Positions 1 through 6,856 of a DNA stretch of 62,752 nt are shown piece by piece. Origin of the DNA: an archaeon SCG-AAA382B04 (GTDB lineage: Archaea; Halobacteriota; Methanonatronarchaeia; Methanonatronarchaeales; Methanonatronarchaeaceae); assembly GCA_003034855.1 (NCBI GenBank), contig PZKD01000126.1, positions 1 to 62,752 on the forward strand, read 5' to 3'. Positions within the stretch are counted from its first letter, which is position 1. Each line of letters opens with the position of its first letter. Under the pieces are notes generated by a model that did no database searches, was not told the DNA's origin, and worked only from the letters and a program-made list of their open reading frames with translations. A program made the translations under genes and the position numbers.

Positions 1-1
1 T

Positions 2-67
2 GGAAAGTTTCCAGATAAGCCTGCCCAGACTGAGATGAATAACGGCAGTAGGATAGTGAAGACCTAG
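2..67 (+). pseudogene. 3' tail of a probable IS605-family TnpB (partial)
   Basis: An open frame enters from the left edge and stops at TAG 65-67, giving about 21 residues that end in SRIVKT. It is followed directly by a GC-rich palindromic region of the kind that follows tnpB in IS200/IS605 elements. The fragment is too short to show RuvC or zinc-finger motifs, so the assignment rests on its position before the element end. It could also be non-coding element sequence. Confidence 0.35.
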
Positions 68-125
68 AACTCTGGAAGCCCCCTCCTCACGAACGAACGT
101 GAATAAGGTAGGGGAGGAAGTCACA
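68..125 (+). mobile_element. Right end of an IS200/IS605-type element (reRNA 3' end candidate)
   Basis: The segment contains an imperfect palindrome (CCCCCTCCTCAC near 80 pairing with GTGAATAAGGTAGGGG near 100) and ends in GGAAGTCAC. The non-coding elements at 3326 and 13161 end in a similar way (GGAAGGGG...CTCAC). Everything to the right of it belongs to a PIN toxin gene on the other strand, so the boundary is close to 124-126. In TnpB systems the reRNA guide is copied from the flank right of this end, which here would be toxin-gene sequence. Confidence 0.45.
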
Positions 126-452
126 TAATCCTTGTCCAACAATTTTCTTTGTCTAATTAATTTCCTGTCATCGGATACTATGTACTCTTCGTTTTCTCTT
201 TTGGCTAAAACCAAGCATTCTGCTTCTCCCTTACCTATTCCTGTAGTCTCTATTAGCGATTTAGTTTTCTTGATTGAATTTGATTTGAGTGTTATTTCTT
301 CAAAATCTAGACACGTCTTATTTATCTTAGTTTCCTTGACAACTTCTTTTGGTAGAATTATCTTTGTTTCTTTTAATTTGTTTAGTTTTTCTAGATATTT
401 TTGGTTTTCTAAAGCTATTAGGGTAAATAACTGTTGCTAAATCCAGTATGTT
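126..452 (-). pseudogene. vapC: Broken PIN-domain (VapC/DUF3368-like) toxin
   Basis: Read on the minus strand, this stretch encodes a recognisable PIN-domain C-terminal half: a Lys-rich helix region, then TGIGKGEAECLVLAKR and YIVSDDRKLIRQRK, which fit the conserved acidic GEAE and DDR motifs of PIN/DUF3368 ribonucleases. The frame hits a stop near 438-440. The preceding part (ILDLATVIYP, resembling the usual N-terminal LDTS strand) lies in another frame, and no start codon is evident. The C-terminus runs into an IS end at about 125. The gene therefore looks frameshifted, start-less and truncated. Its likely antitoxin partner is the orphan gene at 2807-3103, now separated from it by an IS607 insertion. 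Confidence 0.6.
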
Positions 453-486
453 TAAATAGTTTTGAATATAACATAAATATGGTATA

Positions 487-1116
487 ATGCCCAGAACCTA
501 CTCTACAGGAGAGTTCGCTAAGGAGCTTGGAGTCCATATTCAGACGGTTAAGAAGTGGTGTAGAGAAGGAGAGTTGGATTACACTAGAACTCCCGGAGGG
601 AAAAGGAGAATCCCTCGGAGAGAGCTTCTCCGGCTTTCCGGCTCCGAAAAACCTAGGGATAGGATAGCGATTTACGCTCGGGTTTCAAGCCACGGGCAAA
701 AGAAGAACAGGGATCTCGAGAGACAGGTCAAACACCTTAAAGAATACGCGCGCTCCAGGGGTTGGAGCGTGGAGAACATCTATACTGATATTGGAAGCGG
801 ACTGAACGAGGATCGGCACGATCTCGAACAATTGATGGAGAACTCTCAAAGCGAATCTTTCGGGCGAATCCTAATCACATACAAAGATAGGCTCACTCGC
901 TTTGGCTATAAGTTTCTCCAGAAATACTTTGCCCAGAACGGAGTCACGGTAGAGCCCGTGGAGAACGAGGTTGACAAGTCCGCTGAGGAAGAGCTCGTTG
1001 AGGATATGATCAAGCTCGTGGCAAGCTTCAGCGGGAAGCTCTACGGAATGAGATCATCGAAAAAGAAAAAAGTCGTGGAAAGCGTCGAAAAGGAGGTAAA
1101 AAAGAAGGATGAGTGA
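487..1116 (+). CDS. tnpA: IS607-type serine recombinase TnpA
   Basis: This is the 209-residue transposase of the IS607 element and catalyses strand exchange through a serine-DNA intermediate. An N-terminal MerR/excisionase-type helix-turn-helix (about residues 1-50; STGEFAKELGVHIQTVKKW) binds element ends. It is followed by a serine-recombinase catalytic domain with the nucleophile in ARVSSHGQ (about residue 66) and the conserved arginines in KDRLTRFG. A long helix (about residues 150-190) and a Lys-rich tail follow. Length and domain order match IS607 TnpA. The stop overlaps the tnpB start by 8 nt, so the two are translationally coupled. Nothing in it looks broken, so it may be active. Confidence 0.94.
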   Translation: MPRTYSTGEFAKELGVHIQTVKKWCREGELDYTRTPGGKRRIPRRELLRLSGSEKPRDRIAIYARVSSHGQKKNRDLERQVKHLKEYARSRGWSVENIYTDIGSGLNEDRHDLEQLMENSQSESFGRILITYKDRLTRFGYKFLQKYFAQNGVTVEPVENEVDKSAEEELVEDMIKLVASFSGKLYGMRSSKKKKVVESVEKEVKKKDE

Positions 1117-2776
1117 ACAAATTCTCTCCACACCAATAAAGCTACCTAGATCCCACCAGGAAAACTTCCGACATATGGAGAACCTGACCAGACGGGTGGC
1201 GAACCATGTCTTGGAAGAGTATTGGAACGAGGAACATCTGGTACGGATAAGCGAGCATGAAGGGCGGGCGTGGAAGTACTTCAATGAAGGTGAAGCTTTC
1301 GACGACGTTGATCTTTACCTTCCCTCCCGGTTCAAGCGTTGCATTCTTCAAAAAGTCGGTGAAACCCTCCGGTCGCAGGCAAGTAAGCTCAGGGCGTTTC
1401 AAAAAACCAAACCTCTCCTCCCCGAGAAAGCATTAGACAAACCCGATAAGAGGCAAATCAGGAAGAAAATCTATGAGGATGACGAATTTACTGATCTCGA
1501 TGAAGTTAGTTCGTTGCTCAAAAGGATTGACAACTACTATCGTGAACACGGGCGATATCCCGATTCGTACCTTGACATGCAGAACTGCCCAAGGTACGAG
1601 AAGGGCACGCTCCCCTACTCCGCCGACGACGGACCAGAAAAAGGGCAGATGATAAGGTACGGTCGCGACGGCGAATTTAGAGTGGAAATCAAACTACCGG
1701 AAACAGCATCGCCAGAGGTCCGAGGCAACTGGAGCTGGTTTGACGTAAAACCCGATGTCCACGAGCACTTCCATCGTCTCGCGGAAATAGGGGAACTGAA
1801 AGCGCCCGAATTTCATCCAAAGAACGGGAAGACCGGTGAGCGGTTCTACTATCTAAATTTCCCCATGGAGGTCAGGGAATTGGACAAGAAGCAGGAAACT
1901 GGAAGGGTTTTGTCCGTGGACCTCGAAGTTAAAAAAATAGCTACCTGTGTCGTCATGAATGAAGGTGGCGAGCAATTATCCAAACCTCACTTCATCCGGT
2001 CAAGCGAAACTGAAAAGATGCGGAGGCTCTATTACGAGCGGAACGATCTAAACTCCAAGCTCGGAAACCTCCGCGAGCACGGTCTGGCGCACACGCACGA
2101 GTTCAAACACCTACAGGCGGAATATAAACGCACCCAGAACAAGCTCAACCACAAACGAGAGCAGCTCCAGCACAGCGTGGCCAATCAGCTCCTATCGCTG
2201 GCAATTTACTATGAGGTAGATGCCGTGGTCTTCGAAAACCTAGGGAGGCTGAAGGCGCCGCGGAGGCATAAAACCACTTCTTGGATTATATCTACCTGGG
2301 CGAGAGGCATGCTGAAGGACAAGGTGGAGTACAGAGCAGAAATAGCCGGGATCGATGTGGAGACTGTACCAGCGTGGGGGACTTCTCGAACCTGCCCACG
2401 GTGCGGGAAAAGAGGGGAAACGGTTAAAGCCCCGGATATTCAGGAGAAGGATAGAAGTGGAGGACACTTCAAGTGCAAAGAATGCGGATACCAGGCTGAC
2501 AGGGACTACGTTGGAGCCTTGAATATTGGACGAAAGTACCTGGGGAATGGACACCTTAAAGAGGTGAAGCCCGTCGCCTATACGGAGTCGGGCAATACGC
2601 CAGGAGACCGTTCCCTTGGCGTTCGTCCTGCGTCGTTCGAGGCGGAAAAGAGTGAGGAACCGTCAAGTCATCCCTCGCGGATAGTTCCTCCTCACAGGAC
2701 GCTAATAGATGGTGGCGATGAGCCCCGGCTCGGGGGCAAACCAAAAGGAATAGTCCAACTTGTAGAGGACTACTGA
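1109..2776 (+). CDS. tnpB: TnpB RNA-guided nuclease of the IS607 element
   Basis: This 555-residue protein is a TnpB, the compact RuvC nuclease related to Cas12. The three RuvC motifs are present: SVDLEVKKIATCVV (first Asp), DAVVFENLGRL (Glu), and DRDYVGALNIG (last Asp) after the zinc ribbon formed by CPRCGKRG and CKECGYQ. The catalytic set is therefore complete. A roughly 75-residue Gly/Pro/Ser-rich tail after the last RuvC motif probably overlaps the guide RNA (reRNA) region, as is usual for tnpB 3' ends. In established TnpB systems the nuclease uses this RNA to cut the empty donor site and promote element retention. It overlaps tnpA. Confidence 0.95.
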   Translation: MSEQILSTPIKLPRSHQENFRHMENLTRRVANHVLEEYWNEEHLVRISEHEGRAWKYFNEGEAFDDVDLYLPSRFKRCILQKVGETLRSQASKLRAFQKTKPLLPEKALDKPDKRQIRKKIYEDDEFTDLDEVSSLLKRIDNYYREHGRYPDSYLDMQNCPRYEKGTLPYSADDGPEKGQMIRYGRDGEFRVEIKLPETASPEVRGNWSWFDVKPDVHEHFHRLAEIGELKAPEFHPKNGKTGERFYYLNFPMEVRELDKKQETGRVLSVDLEVKKIATCVVMNEGGEQLSKPHFIRSSETEKMRRLYYERNDLNSKLGNLREHGLAHTHEFKHLQAEYKRTQNKLNHKREQLQHSVANQLLSLAIYYEVDAVVFENLGRLKAPRRHKTTSWIISTWARGMLKDKVEYRAEIAGIDVETVPAWGTSRTCPRCGKRGETVKAPDIQEKDRSGGHFKCKECGYQADRDYVGALNIGRKYLGNGHLKEVKPVAYTESGNTPGDRSLGVRPASFEAEKSEEPSSHPSRIVPPHRTLIDGGDEPRLGGKPKGIVQLVEDY

Positions 2777-2806
2777 AAGCTACTGAAAAAAGGAACGGTT
2801 GATGAG
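2640..2806 (+). ncRNA. Candidate reRNA (omega RNA) of the IS607 TnpB
   Basis: TnpB guide RNAs are normally transcribed from the 3' end of tnpB through the right end of the element. Here the last part of tnpB and the 30 nt after it are GC-rich and contain inverted repeats (for example GAGCCCCGGCTCGGGG near 2720). Placement is by analogy, and the 3' guide boundary is unknown because the element end is not fixed. Confidence 0.35.
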
Positions 2807-3103
2807 TCAATTATTAGTTTCTTTTGCAACTGAAGCTGCCTCTTTTCCAGTTTCAGATCCTATTATTATTGCTTCCACATCTTTTTTAGGTAAAAGTAGA
2901 GTCAACAAATCTTTTGTTATTATCTCTTTATTATACAAATCAATGTAAAAATCTAAGTTCTCTTCTGCTCTTTTTTGTTTCATGTATCTCTCCTTTATTG
3001 CCTCTCTAACTATCTTGGATTTTGATTTGCCTTCTAGATTTGCTAGTTTTTCTAATTCTTCCTCACTCTCTTTATCCATTACAAAAGTACCTGAATCCAC
3101 CAT
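2807..3103 (-). CDS. vapB: Orphan RHH/UPF0175-like antitoxin (VapB type)
   Basis: This is a 98-residue small acidic/basic protein. The N-terminal half (GTFVMDKESEEELEKLA, then KSKSKIVREAIKER) is typical of a ribbon-helix-helix DNA-binding fold. The C-terminal half (FYIDLYNKEIITKDLLTLL) resembles the toxin-wrapping region of UPF0175-type antitoxins that pair with DUF3368 PIN toxins. I start it at the ATG at 3103 because the RHH strand begins there. The upstream extension of the frame is Phe/Leu/Lys-rich, overlaps a promoter-like AT stretch and is probably untranslated. The cognate toxin is the broken gene at 126-452. An IS607 element lies just beyond the stop codon, so the antitoxin now stands alone. 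Confidence 0.75.
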   Translation of the reverse strand: MVDSGTFVMDKESEEELEKLANLEGKSKSKIVREAIKERYMKQKRAEENLDFYIDLYNKEIITKDLLTLLLPKKDVEAIIIGSETGKEAASVAKETNN

Positions 3104-3125
3104 CTTATAAATAGGAATTAACTCT

Positions 3126-3137
3126 AAATATATTAAT
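3126..3137 (-). promoter_or_regulatory. Putative TATA box of the antitoxin gene
   Basis: Read on the minus strand this is TTAATATATTTA, about 23-34 nt ahead of the ATG at 3103. That spacing would give a leaderless or near-leaderless transcript, common in archaea. It is a motif judgement only. Confidence 0.35.
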
Positions 3138-3325
3138 TTTACTGAAGAAAGTAAATAATGAAATTCTTTTTTTGTGAGCAAAAGAAAGAACCACTTAATG
3201 TTCTTATAGTAGGTTAGGGAAAAACTCTTCTTGAACAAAAGGAGTGAGGTTGGTTAGCGAAAAATTTTTTTGGCAAAAGAATTTATTTTTTGTAAGATAA
3301 TTTTTATTCTATTGAAATTAGGTAA

Positions 3326-3595
3326 GTGACCTCCTCCTCTTCCTTACCTCATATTCGTTCGGTGAGGAAGGGGGTTCCATTGGTTCGCTATTATACGTCT
3401 CTTGCGGGAGCGGTTGGAACTTGCGAGGTTTCTGCGAGTCCTCACAACCTCTTTGAGGGAACTCTCGTTTATACGTTCGGCTGTTTCATTGGGCAACCTT
3501 GTTATGCCCTCGTTATCGCAGCATACCAGCAAAGCAAACTGCTGGTAGCCCGGTCACATCAACTCGGTTTGTATATAAGTCCGAGTCAGACATTA
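3326..3595 (+). ncRNA. Candidate stand-alone omega-RNA-like structured RNA, copy 1
   Basis: This block is much more GC-rich than its surroundings and dense in short stems. Examples are ACCAGCA/TGCTGGT around an 8-nt loop near 3527-3548 and GGGCA/TGCCC near 3492-3510, plus the left-end hairpin. It occupies the place where IscB elements carry their omega RNA (between left end and iscB), and it is conserved to about 98% with the copy at 13161. If it is an omega RNA, its guide would derive from sequence just left of 3326. Transcription is not shown by the sequence. Confidence 0.45.
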
Positions 3596-3768
3596 CTAAC
3601 TCGCAGCAAGTATGCTACTTTTAGCTTATTTCCACAAAGAGCTCACATATCTTGTCTTGCCAACTACACATCATTATATAACTACATTATTTATATCTAA
3701 TGAGTGATTCACCCCACTACCTAAAATCAAAGATTAAAGGAAGGGGGATCTCTCACCAAATATGTTAA
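3326..3768 (+). mobile_element. Non-coding IscB-derived element, copy 1 (PATE/MITE-like)
   Basis: The first about 270 bp (3326-3595) and the last about 65 bp (3704-3768) are nearly identical to the element at 13161-13531, with about five differences in the left block. The middle (3596-3703) is unrelated to the middle of the second copy. It starts GTGACCTCCTCCTCTTCC with a hairpin around TTCGTTCGG. It ends with a palindromic segment (CTACCTAAAATCAAAG then AAGGGGG) and CTCAC. That right end resembles the 3' end of the iscB pseudogene element at 22540-22589. No transposase or nuclease is encoded. Predicted frames inside it on both strands look spurious. Confidence 0.7.
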
Positions 3769-3794
3769 AAAAGAAGGACACGAAGTAGAAATAA

Positions 3795-4034
3795 TTGAAA
3801 CCCTTTTTCCGAAAAACAAAAAAAGAAGAAAACCAGGAAAAACCAATTTCCAGCAGCCAGGGAAAAGTAAAAGCACTAAGAGAATACTTCAAAAATGATG
3901 GTTATGTGAATGGTAGAGAAAACCGTGCAATTGCACGAGCAAAACACCTAAAGGCGCAGAGAGAAAGAGGAGAAGAAATTCCAGAAAAACCAATTCATTG
4001 CATAGGTGGAAAAGAGGTGGTAAAAGATGGCTAA
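3795..4034 (+). CDS. Small hypothetical protein coupled to a DUF1697 protein
   Basis: A 79-residue frame starts at TTG 3795 and overlaps the next gene by 8 nt. It is Lys/Arg/Glu-rich, with a basic N-terminus and a central segment EYFKNDGYVNGRENRAIARA that could form a helix-turn-helix-sized unit. I do not recognise a family. The start is uncertain because it lies only about 27 nt after the end of the mobile element, which may have replaced the original 5' end. The tight overlap with the downstream gene supports its being real or a remnant of a real gene. Confidence 0.45.
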   Translation: MKPFFRKTKKEENQEKPISSSQGKVKALREYFKNDGYVNGRENRAIARAKHLKAQRERGEEIPEKPIHCIGGKEVVKDG

Positions 4035-4320
4035 AAAGGATGAGTGGAAGAGAGGGGTTGCATTCGTCAGGGGCATAAACATGTTTGACAATGCCAAGAT
4101 AACCAAGGAAAAGATGCGCGAACTCTGCGAGAAAATAGAGGACAAGGACCTAAAGGTCAAGCGAATACACAGAACCGACAACGTGGTCTTCAAGAAAAGG
4201 AACATGCACTACGCCACTGTCGGGCAACGACTGGAGAAGGTTCTAGAGAAACACTTTGACAAAAAAATGCACGTAACCTGCAGAAGCATGCGCACAGTCA
4301 AGGGCCTGACCCGTAATTAG
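4027..4320 (+). CDS. DUF1697-like protein, half length
   Basis: The 97-residue product begins with a DUF1697 signature (AFVRGINMFDNAKITKEKM and then NVVFKKRN), the segment usually written as RGINVGG...SGNVVF. Full-length DUF1697 proteins are about 170-180 residues, and this one stops after the first ferredoxin-like half. The function of the family is unknown. It overlaps the preceding small gene by 8 nt. It may be a natural single-domain form or a truncated relic. Codon use is more GC-rich in its 3' half than that of its neighbours. Confidence 0.65.
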   Translation: MAKKDEWKRGVAFVRGINMFDNAKITKEKMRELCEKIEDKDLKVKRIHRTDNVVFKKRNMHYATVGQRLEKVLEKHFDKKMHVTCRSMRTVKGLTRN

Positions 4321-4346
4321 TAATTAACTTTTAACCTATACTATAA

Positions 4347-4976
4347 ATGGAGGGTACTATAGATAATACAAAAAAACATTCAGTGTTGGCATGGCTTGAA
4401 CAGCATTGGCCGATATCAACACCATTTCTTGCCCTGTATTTAACGATTGTATTAGTTCTATTCGTTCTCAACAAGAATTTTGCCCTTTTCCTCATTTGGA
4501 TACAAATACCTCTTTATTGGTTGCATCAGTTTGAGGAATATATTTATCCGGGTGGATTTATGGAGTATTTTAATATAAAAGTCCTGAGCTCAAACAGGAA
4601 GGACTGGCCAATTACAAAAAAAGACACATTTTGGATCAATATTCCAATTACCTTTATTGGATTTCCGGTTTCAGCAATTCTTGCCGGCTTGATAGATATT
4701 TCTATTGGTATATGGACTGCATATTTTTCCATTATCAATGCACTTTCACATCTTGGGATGTTCTTTCGAGGCGGATACAATCCAGGTCTTGTAGCAAGTG
4801 TATCACTCAATATTCCTGTTGGTGTATACACAATTTACTACTTTGCTACTAGTCAATTGATCTCTTTAAACTCACACATCATTGGAGTTAGTATTGCAAT
4901 AGCAATTCAAGTTATACTAATGATATGGGGACTTAAATTCTTAAAAACAAAAGTAAAACGAAGTAAAAATAAGTGA
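4347..4976 (+). CDS. HXXEE-domain membrane protein
   Basis: A 209-residue integral membrane protein with about five to six hydrophobic segments (for example near residues 20-40, 42-58, 95-115, 125-145, 150-170 and 178-198). The signature is the HQFEE motif at about residue 61, placed after the second segment (IPLYWLHQFEEYIYPGG), as expected for the HXXEE family. Further Asn/His-containing helices (NALSHLGMFFRGGYNPG) fit the family pattern of conserved polar residues in the membrane. The catalytic role of the family is not established. It ends in a basic cytoplasmic-type tail. The start ATG at 4347 follows a short AT-rich leader with no strong ribosome site. Confidence 0.85.
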   Translation: MEGTIDNTKKHSVLAWLEQHWPISTPFLALYLTIVLVLFVLNKNFALFLIWIQIPLYWLHQFEEYIYPGGFMEYFNIKVLSSNRKDWPITKKDTFWINIPITFIGFPVSAILAGLIDISIGIWTAYFSIINALSHLGMFFRGGYNPGLVASVSLNIPVGVYTIYYFATSQLISLNSHIIGVSIAIAIQVILMIWGLKFLKTKVKRSKNK

Positions 4977-5510
4977 GAAGCTTAAGTTGGAGGAATTTCA
5001 GGCACTACATCCTCAAGAAGTTCAACCTTTTTGACTGAATTGGTTCCCTCTTTCTGAAGATTAACCAAGAAAAGCACCAAGCACAGCCCCCATCACCAAA
5101 CCTAACAACACATCCTTTGACACCAAAAATCACGTGTTCTTACCTATAGGTATTTAATCACTGATATTATCGTACTTTATCATACTTTATTTTCATTAAA
5201 ATGAGGATTACCACCATAAGCTTGGGATATGAAAGTTGACAAATTAATTAACCATATCCTATATAGAGGAGTTAAGGCGACGAATCTAGATAAAACCTTA
5301 AAAACCAAAATTTTAACCTGACCCTTAACCGCAGGACTGGGTACTTCACCACTCTCCCTCTCTCTCTAAATTATTTTTTTCATGATGTTGAGCGCTGGGT
5401 GCAGGATTACCACGCCAATTTACTAGTAAAATTGAATTATTTCAAATTCCAGCCTAATATCTTTCTTCTAGATAATGATGAGATGAATGTTATCAGTCTT
5501 TACCTAATTT
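4977..5510. other. Gene-poor intergenic region
   Basis: About 530 bp lie without a confident gene between the HXXEE gene and the convergently oriented ABC module. It holds one possible frameshifted small membrane-protein relic on the minus strand (4982-5123), an AT-rich promoter-like stretch near 5140-5200, and a 30-codon plus-strand frame at 5229-5321 that I could not support. No RNA gene was recognised. Confidence 0.6.
4982..5123 (-). pseudogene. Possible frameshifted small membrane protein
   Basis: From a GTG at 5123 the minus strand reads a short hydrophobic Gly-zipper-like segment (VLLGLVMGAVLGAFL) and then a stop. Shifting by one base at about 5065 continues as LQKEGTNSVKKVELLEDV and ends EIPPT. 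Together these would be a 46-residue single-span protein. The length is one base over a multiple of three, as expected for a single indel. The evidence is only the plausible join, so this is tentative. Confidence 0.25.
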
Positions 5511-6023
5511 TTATAGATTTTTTAAAATACTCTGAATAATTATTACGCCGAGTATTATCAATATGATTATACCGAGAGACAGTATTAGAGAAAAGATGTC
5601 TCCAATCGGTTCAGGCTCTACATACAATTCCTTACTTTCTTTGTTATTTTGGATCGTATTGCCTTTAAGAACAGCACTAATACCATGATTTCCTTCCTTT
5701 GCTTCCCAAGTGATGTTAAATGTTTTGGACGCACTAGCATTCATCTTTATTCCCGTTATATTTCCTATCTCGATGTTATCGACATAGTAAATTATAGTCA
5801 AATTATCGAAACTTTGCGGTATAGTGTTATTGATAGTTGCTCCTATTGTGATATTGTCTCCTTCCATAGGTTCTTTATCCGAGAACTGAACCTCCTCTAC
5901 AATGACGGGAACTTTCTTTTCATTTTGGCCAGTAGCACTGGAAACGAAAAGTAAAGTCCCCATCATCAAGAGTAAAATACAAACCACACAACCTTTCAAA
6001 AGAAGAGATTTCTCGATATCCAT
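5511..6023 (-). CDS. Membrane-anchored CARDB-like extracellular protein of an ABC module
   Basis: A 170-residue protein with an N-terminal signal/anchor (residues 10-32, leucine-rich and followed by an Ala/Gln-type cleavage region). A single Ig-like CARDB-type domain follows (about residues 38-135), recognisable from FSDKEPMEGDNITIGATI and the NITW strand. A C-terminal membrane helix (about 145-168) ends in a short basic tail. The many Asn-x-Thr/Ser sites suit an extracellular domain. Its ATG overlaps the end of the ABC permease gene by one base and has an AGGAGG ribosome site. The three genes (ATPase, permease, this) form one operon. It probably serves as an accessory surface subunit, and its substrate is unknown. 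Confidence 0.8.
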   Translation of the reverse strand: MDIEKSLLLKGCVVCILLLMMGTLLFVSSATGQNEKKVPVIVEEVQFSDKEPMEGDNITIGATINNTIPQSFDNLTIIYYVDNIEIGNITGIKMNASASKTFNITWEAKEGNHGISAVLKGNTIQNNKESKELYVEPEPIGDIFSLILSLGIIILIILGVIIIQSILKNL

Positions 6024-6856
6024 TATTCCATCCTCCTTTTATTAGCGAAATATAGACCCAAAATAAAGAGGAATATGGTGTATCCCAAAATCACGTAAAT
6101 GCCATGATAAAAGTCGGGAGCAAATCCAGCGGCAAATTCTCTACTTCTAGGACCAAATCCTGTAGATACAACCCCATCTAAAACATCCGTGATAAAACCT
6201 TCGTAATAGGAGAGAAGAAACCACGGTTCGACTTCAACCATCGTTAGAACCGCTTCAAATATAGGAAAAATCATCATTAATGAAAAGAACCCCAATAAGG
6301 TGGAAGTTATTGATCTTTTTAGTATACTGCTAAAAAAGAATATTAGACTTATAGCTCCAAACATATATAGGATGGAGAAGAGATATGACTTGATGAACTC
6401 AGTAGCTATCCCAAACAATCCGTATATATATTGGATTTCTATAGCCGTTACTGTATAGTAGATAGTGACAACTGAAAGTGTAACCATTGCCGAGGCGATA
6501 TATTTCCCAACAAATATACTATTATGGTTCTGTGGAGTAGGGAATAGTATAAGACCTGTTTGGTTCTCGAACTCTGAAGAGACTACATCACCAGCGAACA
6601 ATGCACCTGAGATAATAATCAATAGGTTGACGAAACTTAAATTGGTAGAAGCGAATTCCTCCGCAGTATCTGCAAGACCCATATTCCAGAGAGTTGGGAC
6701 TACATAAAAAACAGAAGCTAAAAATAAAGCTAAAACCACAGCCATCTGGATTCGGTTACGTCGGTAATGTTTTCTCAATTCAAATTTGATAGATAAATAT
6801 GTATCGTAAAAATCACTTTTTATATTATCCAACACTTCAGTCATCTTACCCCTCAT
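6023..6856 (-). CDS. ABC-2 type transporter permease
   Basis: The 277-residue protein has a cytoplasmic N-terminal stretch, then about six membrane helices (near residues 38-58, 80-105, 122-145, 155-180, 188-212, 248-270). An ABC-2 signature region precedes the second helix (ISGALFAGDVVSSEFENQTG), the usual coupling element. It overlaps the ATPase gene by 4 nt (ATGA) and is followed with a one-base overlap by the CARDB membrane protein. The trio resembles export or membrane-maintenance systems of the ABC-2 class. The substrate cannot be read from sequence. Confidence 0.88.
   Translation of the reverse strand: MRGKMTEVLDNIKSDFYDTYLSIKFELRKHYRRNRIQMAVVLALFLASVFYVVPTLWNMGLADTAEEFASTNLSFVNLLIIISGALFAGDVVSSEFENQTGLILFPTPQNHNSIFVGKYIASAMVTLSVVTIYYTVTAIEIQYIYGLFGIATEFIKSYLFSILYMFGAISLIFFFSSILKRSITSTLLGFFSLMMIFPIFEAVLTMVEVEPWFLLSYYEGFITDVLDGVVSTGFGPRSREFAAGFAPDFYHGIYVILGYTIFLFILGLYFANKRRME

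Larger units (their letters stand above)
487..2806 (+). mobile_element. IS607-family insertion sequence (tnpA + tnpB)
   Basis: An overlapping pair encodes a MerR-type HTH/serine recombinase and a TnpB, which is the diagnostic organisation of IS607 elements. Base composition is clearly more GC-rich than the AT-rich flanks, which suggests recent arrival. It sits between the antitoxin gene and the broken PIN toxin gene. The termini are not firmly placed: the left end lies between about 452 and 486 and the right end between 2777 and about 2806. IS607 elements lack terminal inverted repeats, so the ends cannot be fixed by inspection. Confidence 0.8.

Noticed and set aside
132-440. Plus-strand frame of 102 residues
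   Set aside because: It is the antisense of a recognisable PIN-domain coding sequence on the minus strand. Its Ser/Phe/Leu-rich product is typical of such shadows.
3103-3238. N-terminal extension of the antitoxin up to 3238
   Set aside because: The added residues are Phe/Lys/Leu-rich with no ribbon-helix-helix match and cover the likely TATA box.
3326-3700. Plus-strand frame of 124 residues and minus-strand frame of 62 residues inside the non-coding element
   Set aside because: They are shared with the second copy only in the conserved RNA-like block, have no domain pattern and odd composition, and differ after the block ends. They are best explained as chance frames in a structured RNA.
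5229-5321. 30-codon plus-strand frame starting MKVDKLINHIL
   Set aside because: Short, with no ribosome site, no homology recognised, and close to the chance length in AT-rich sequence.
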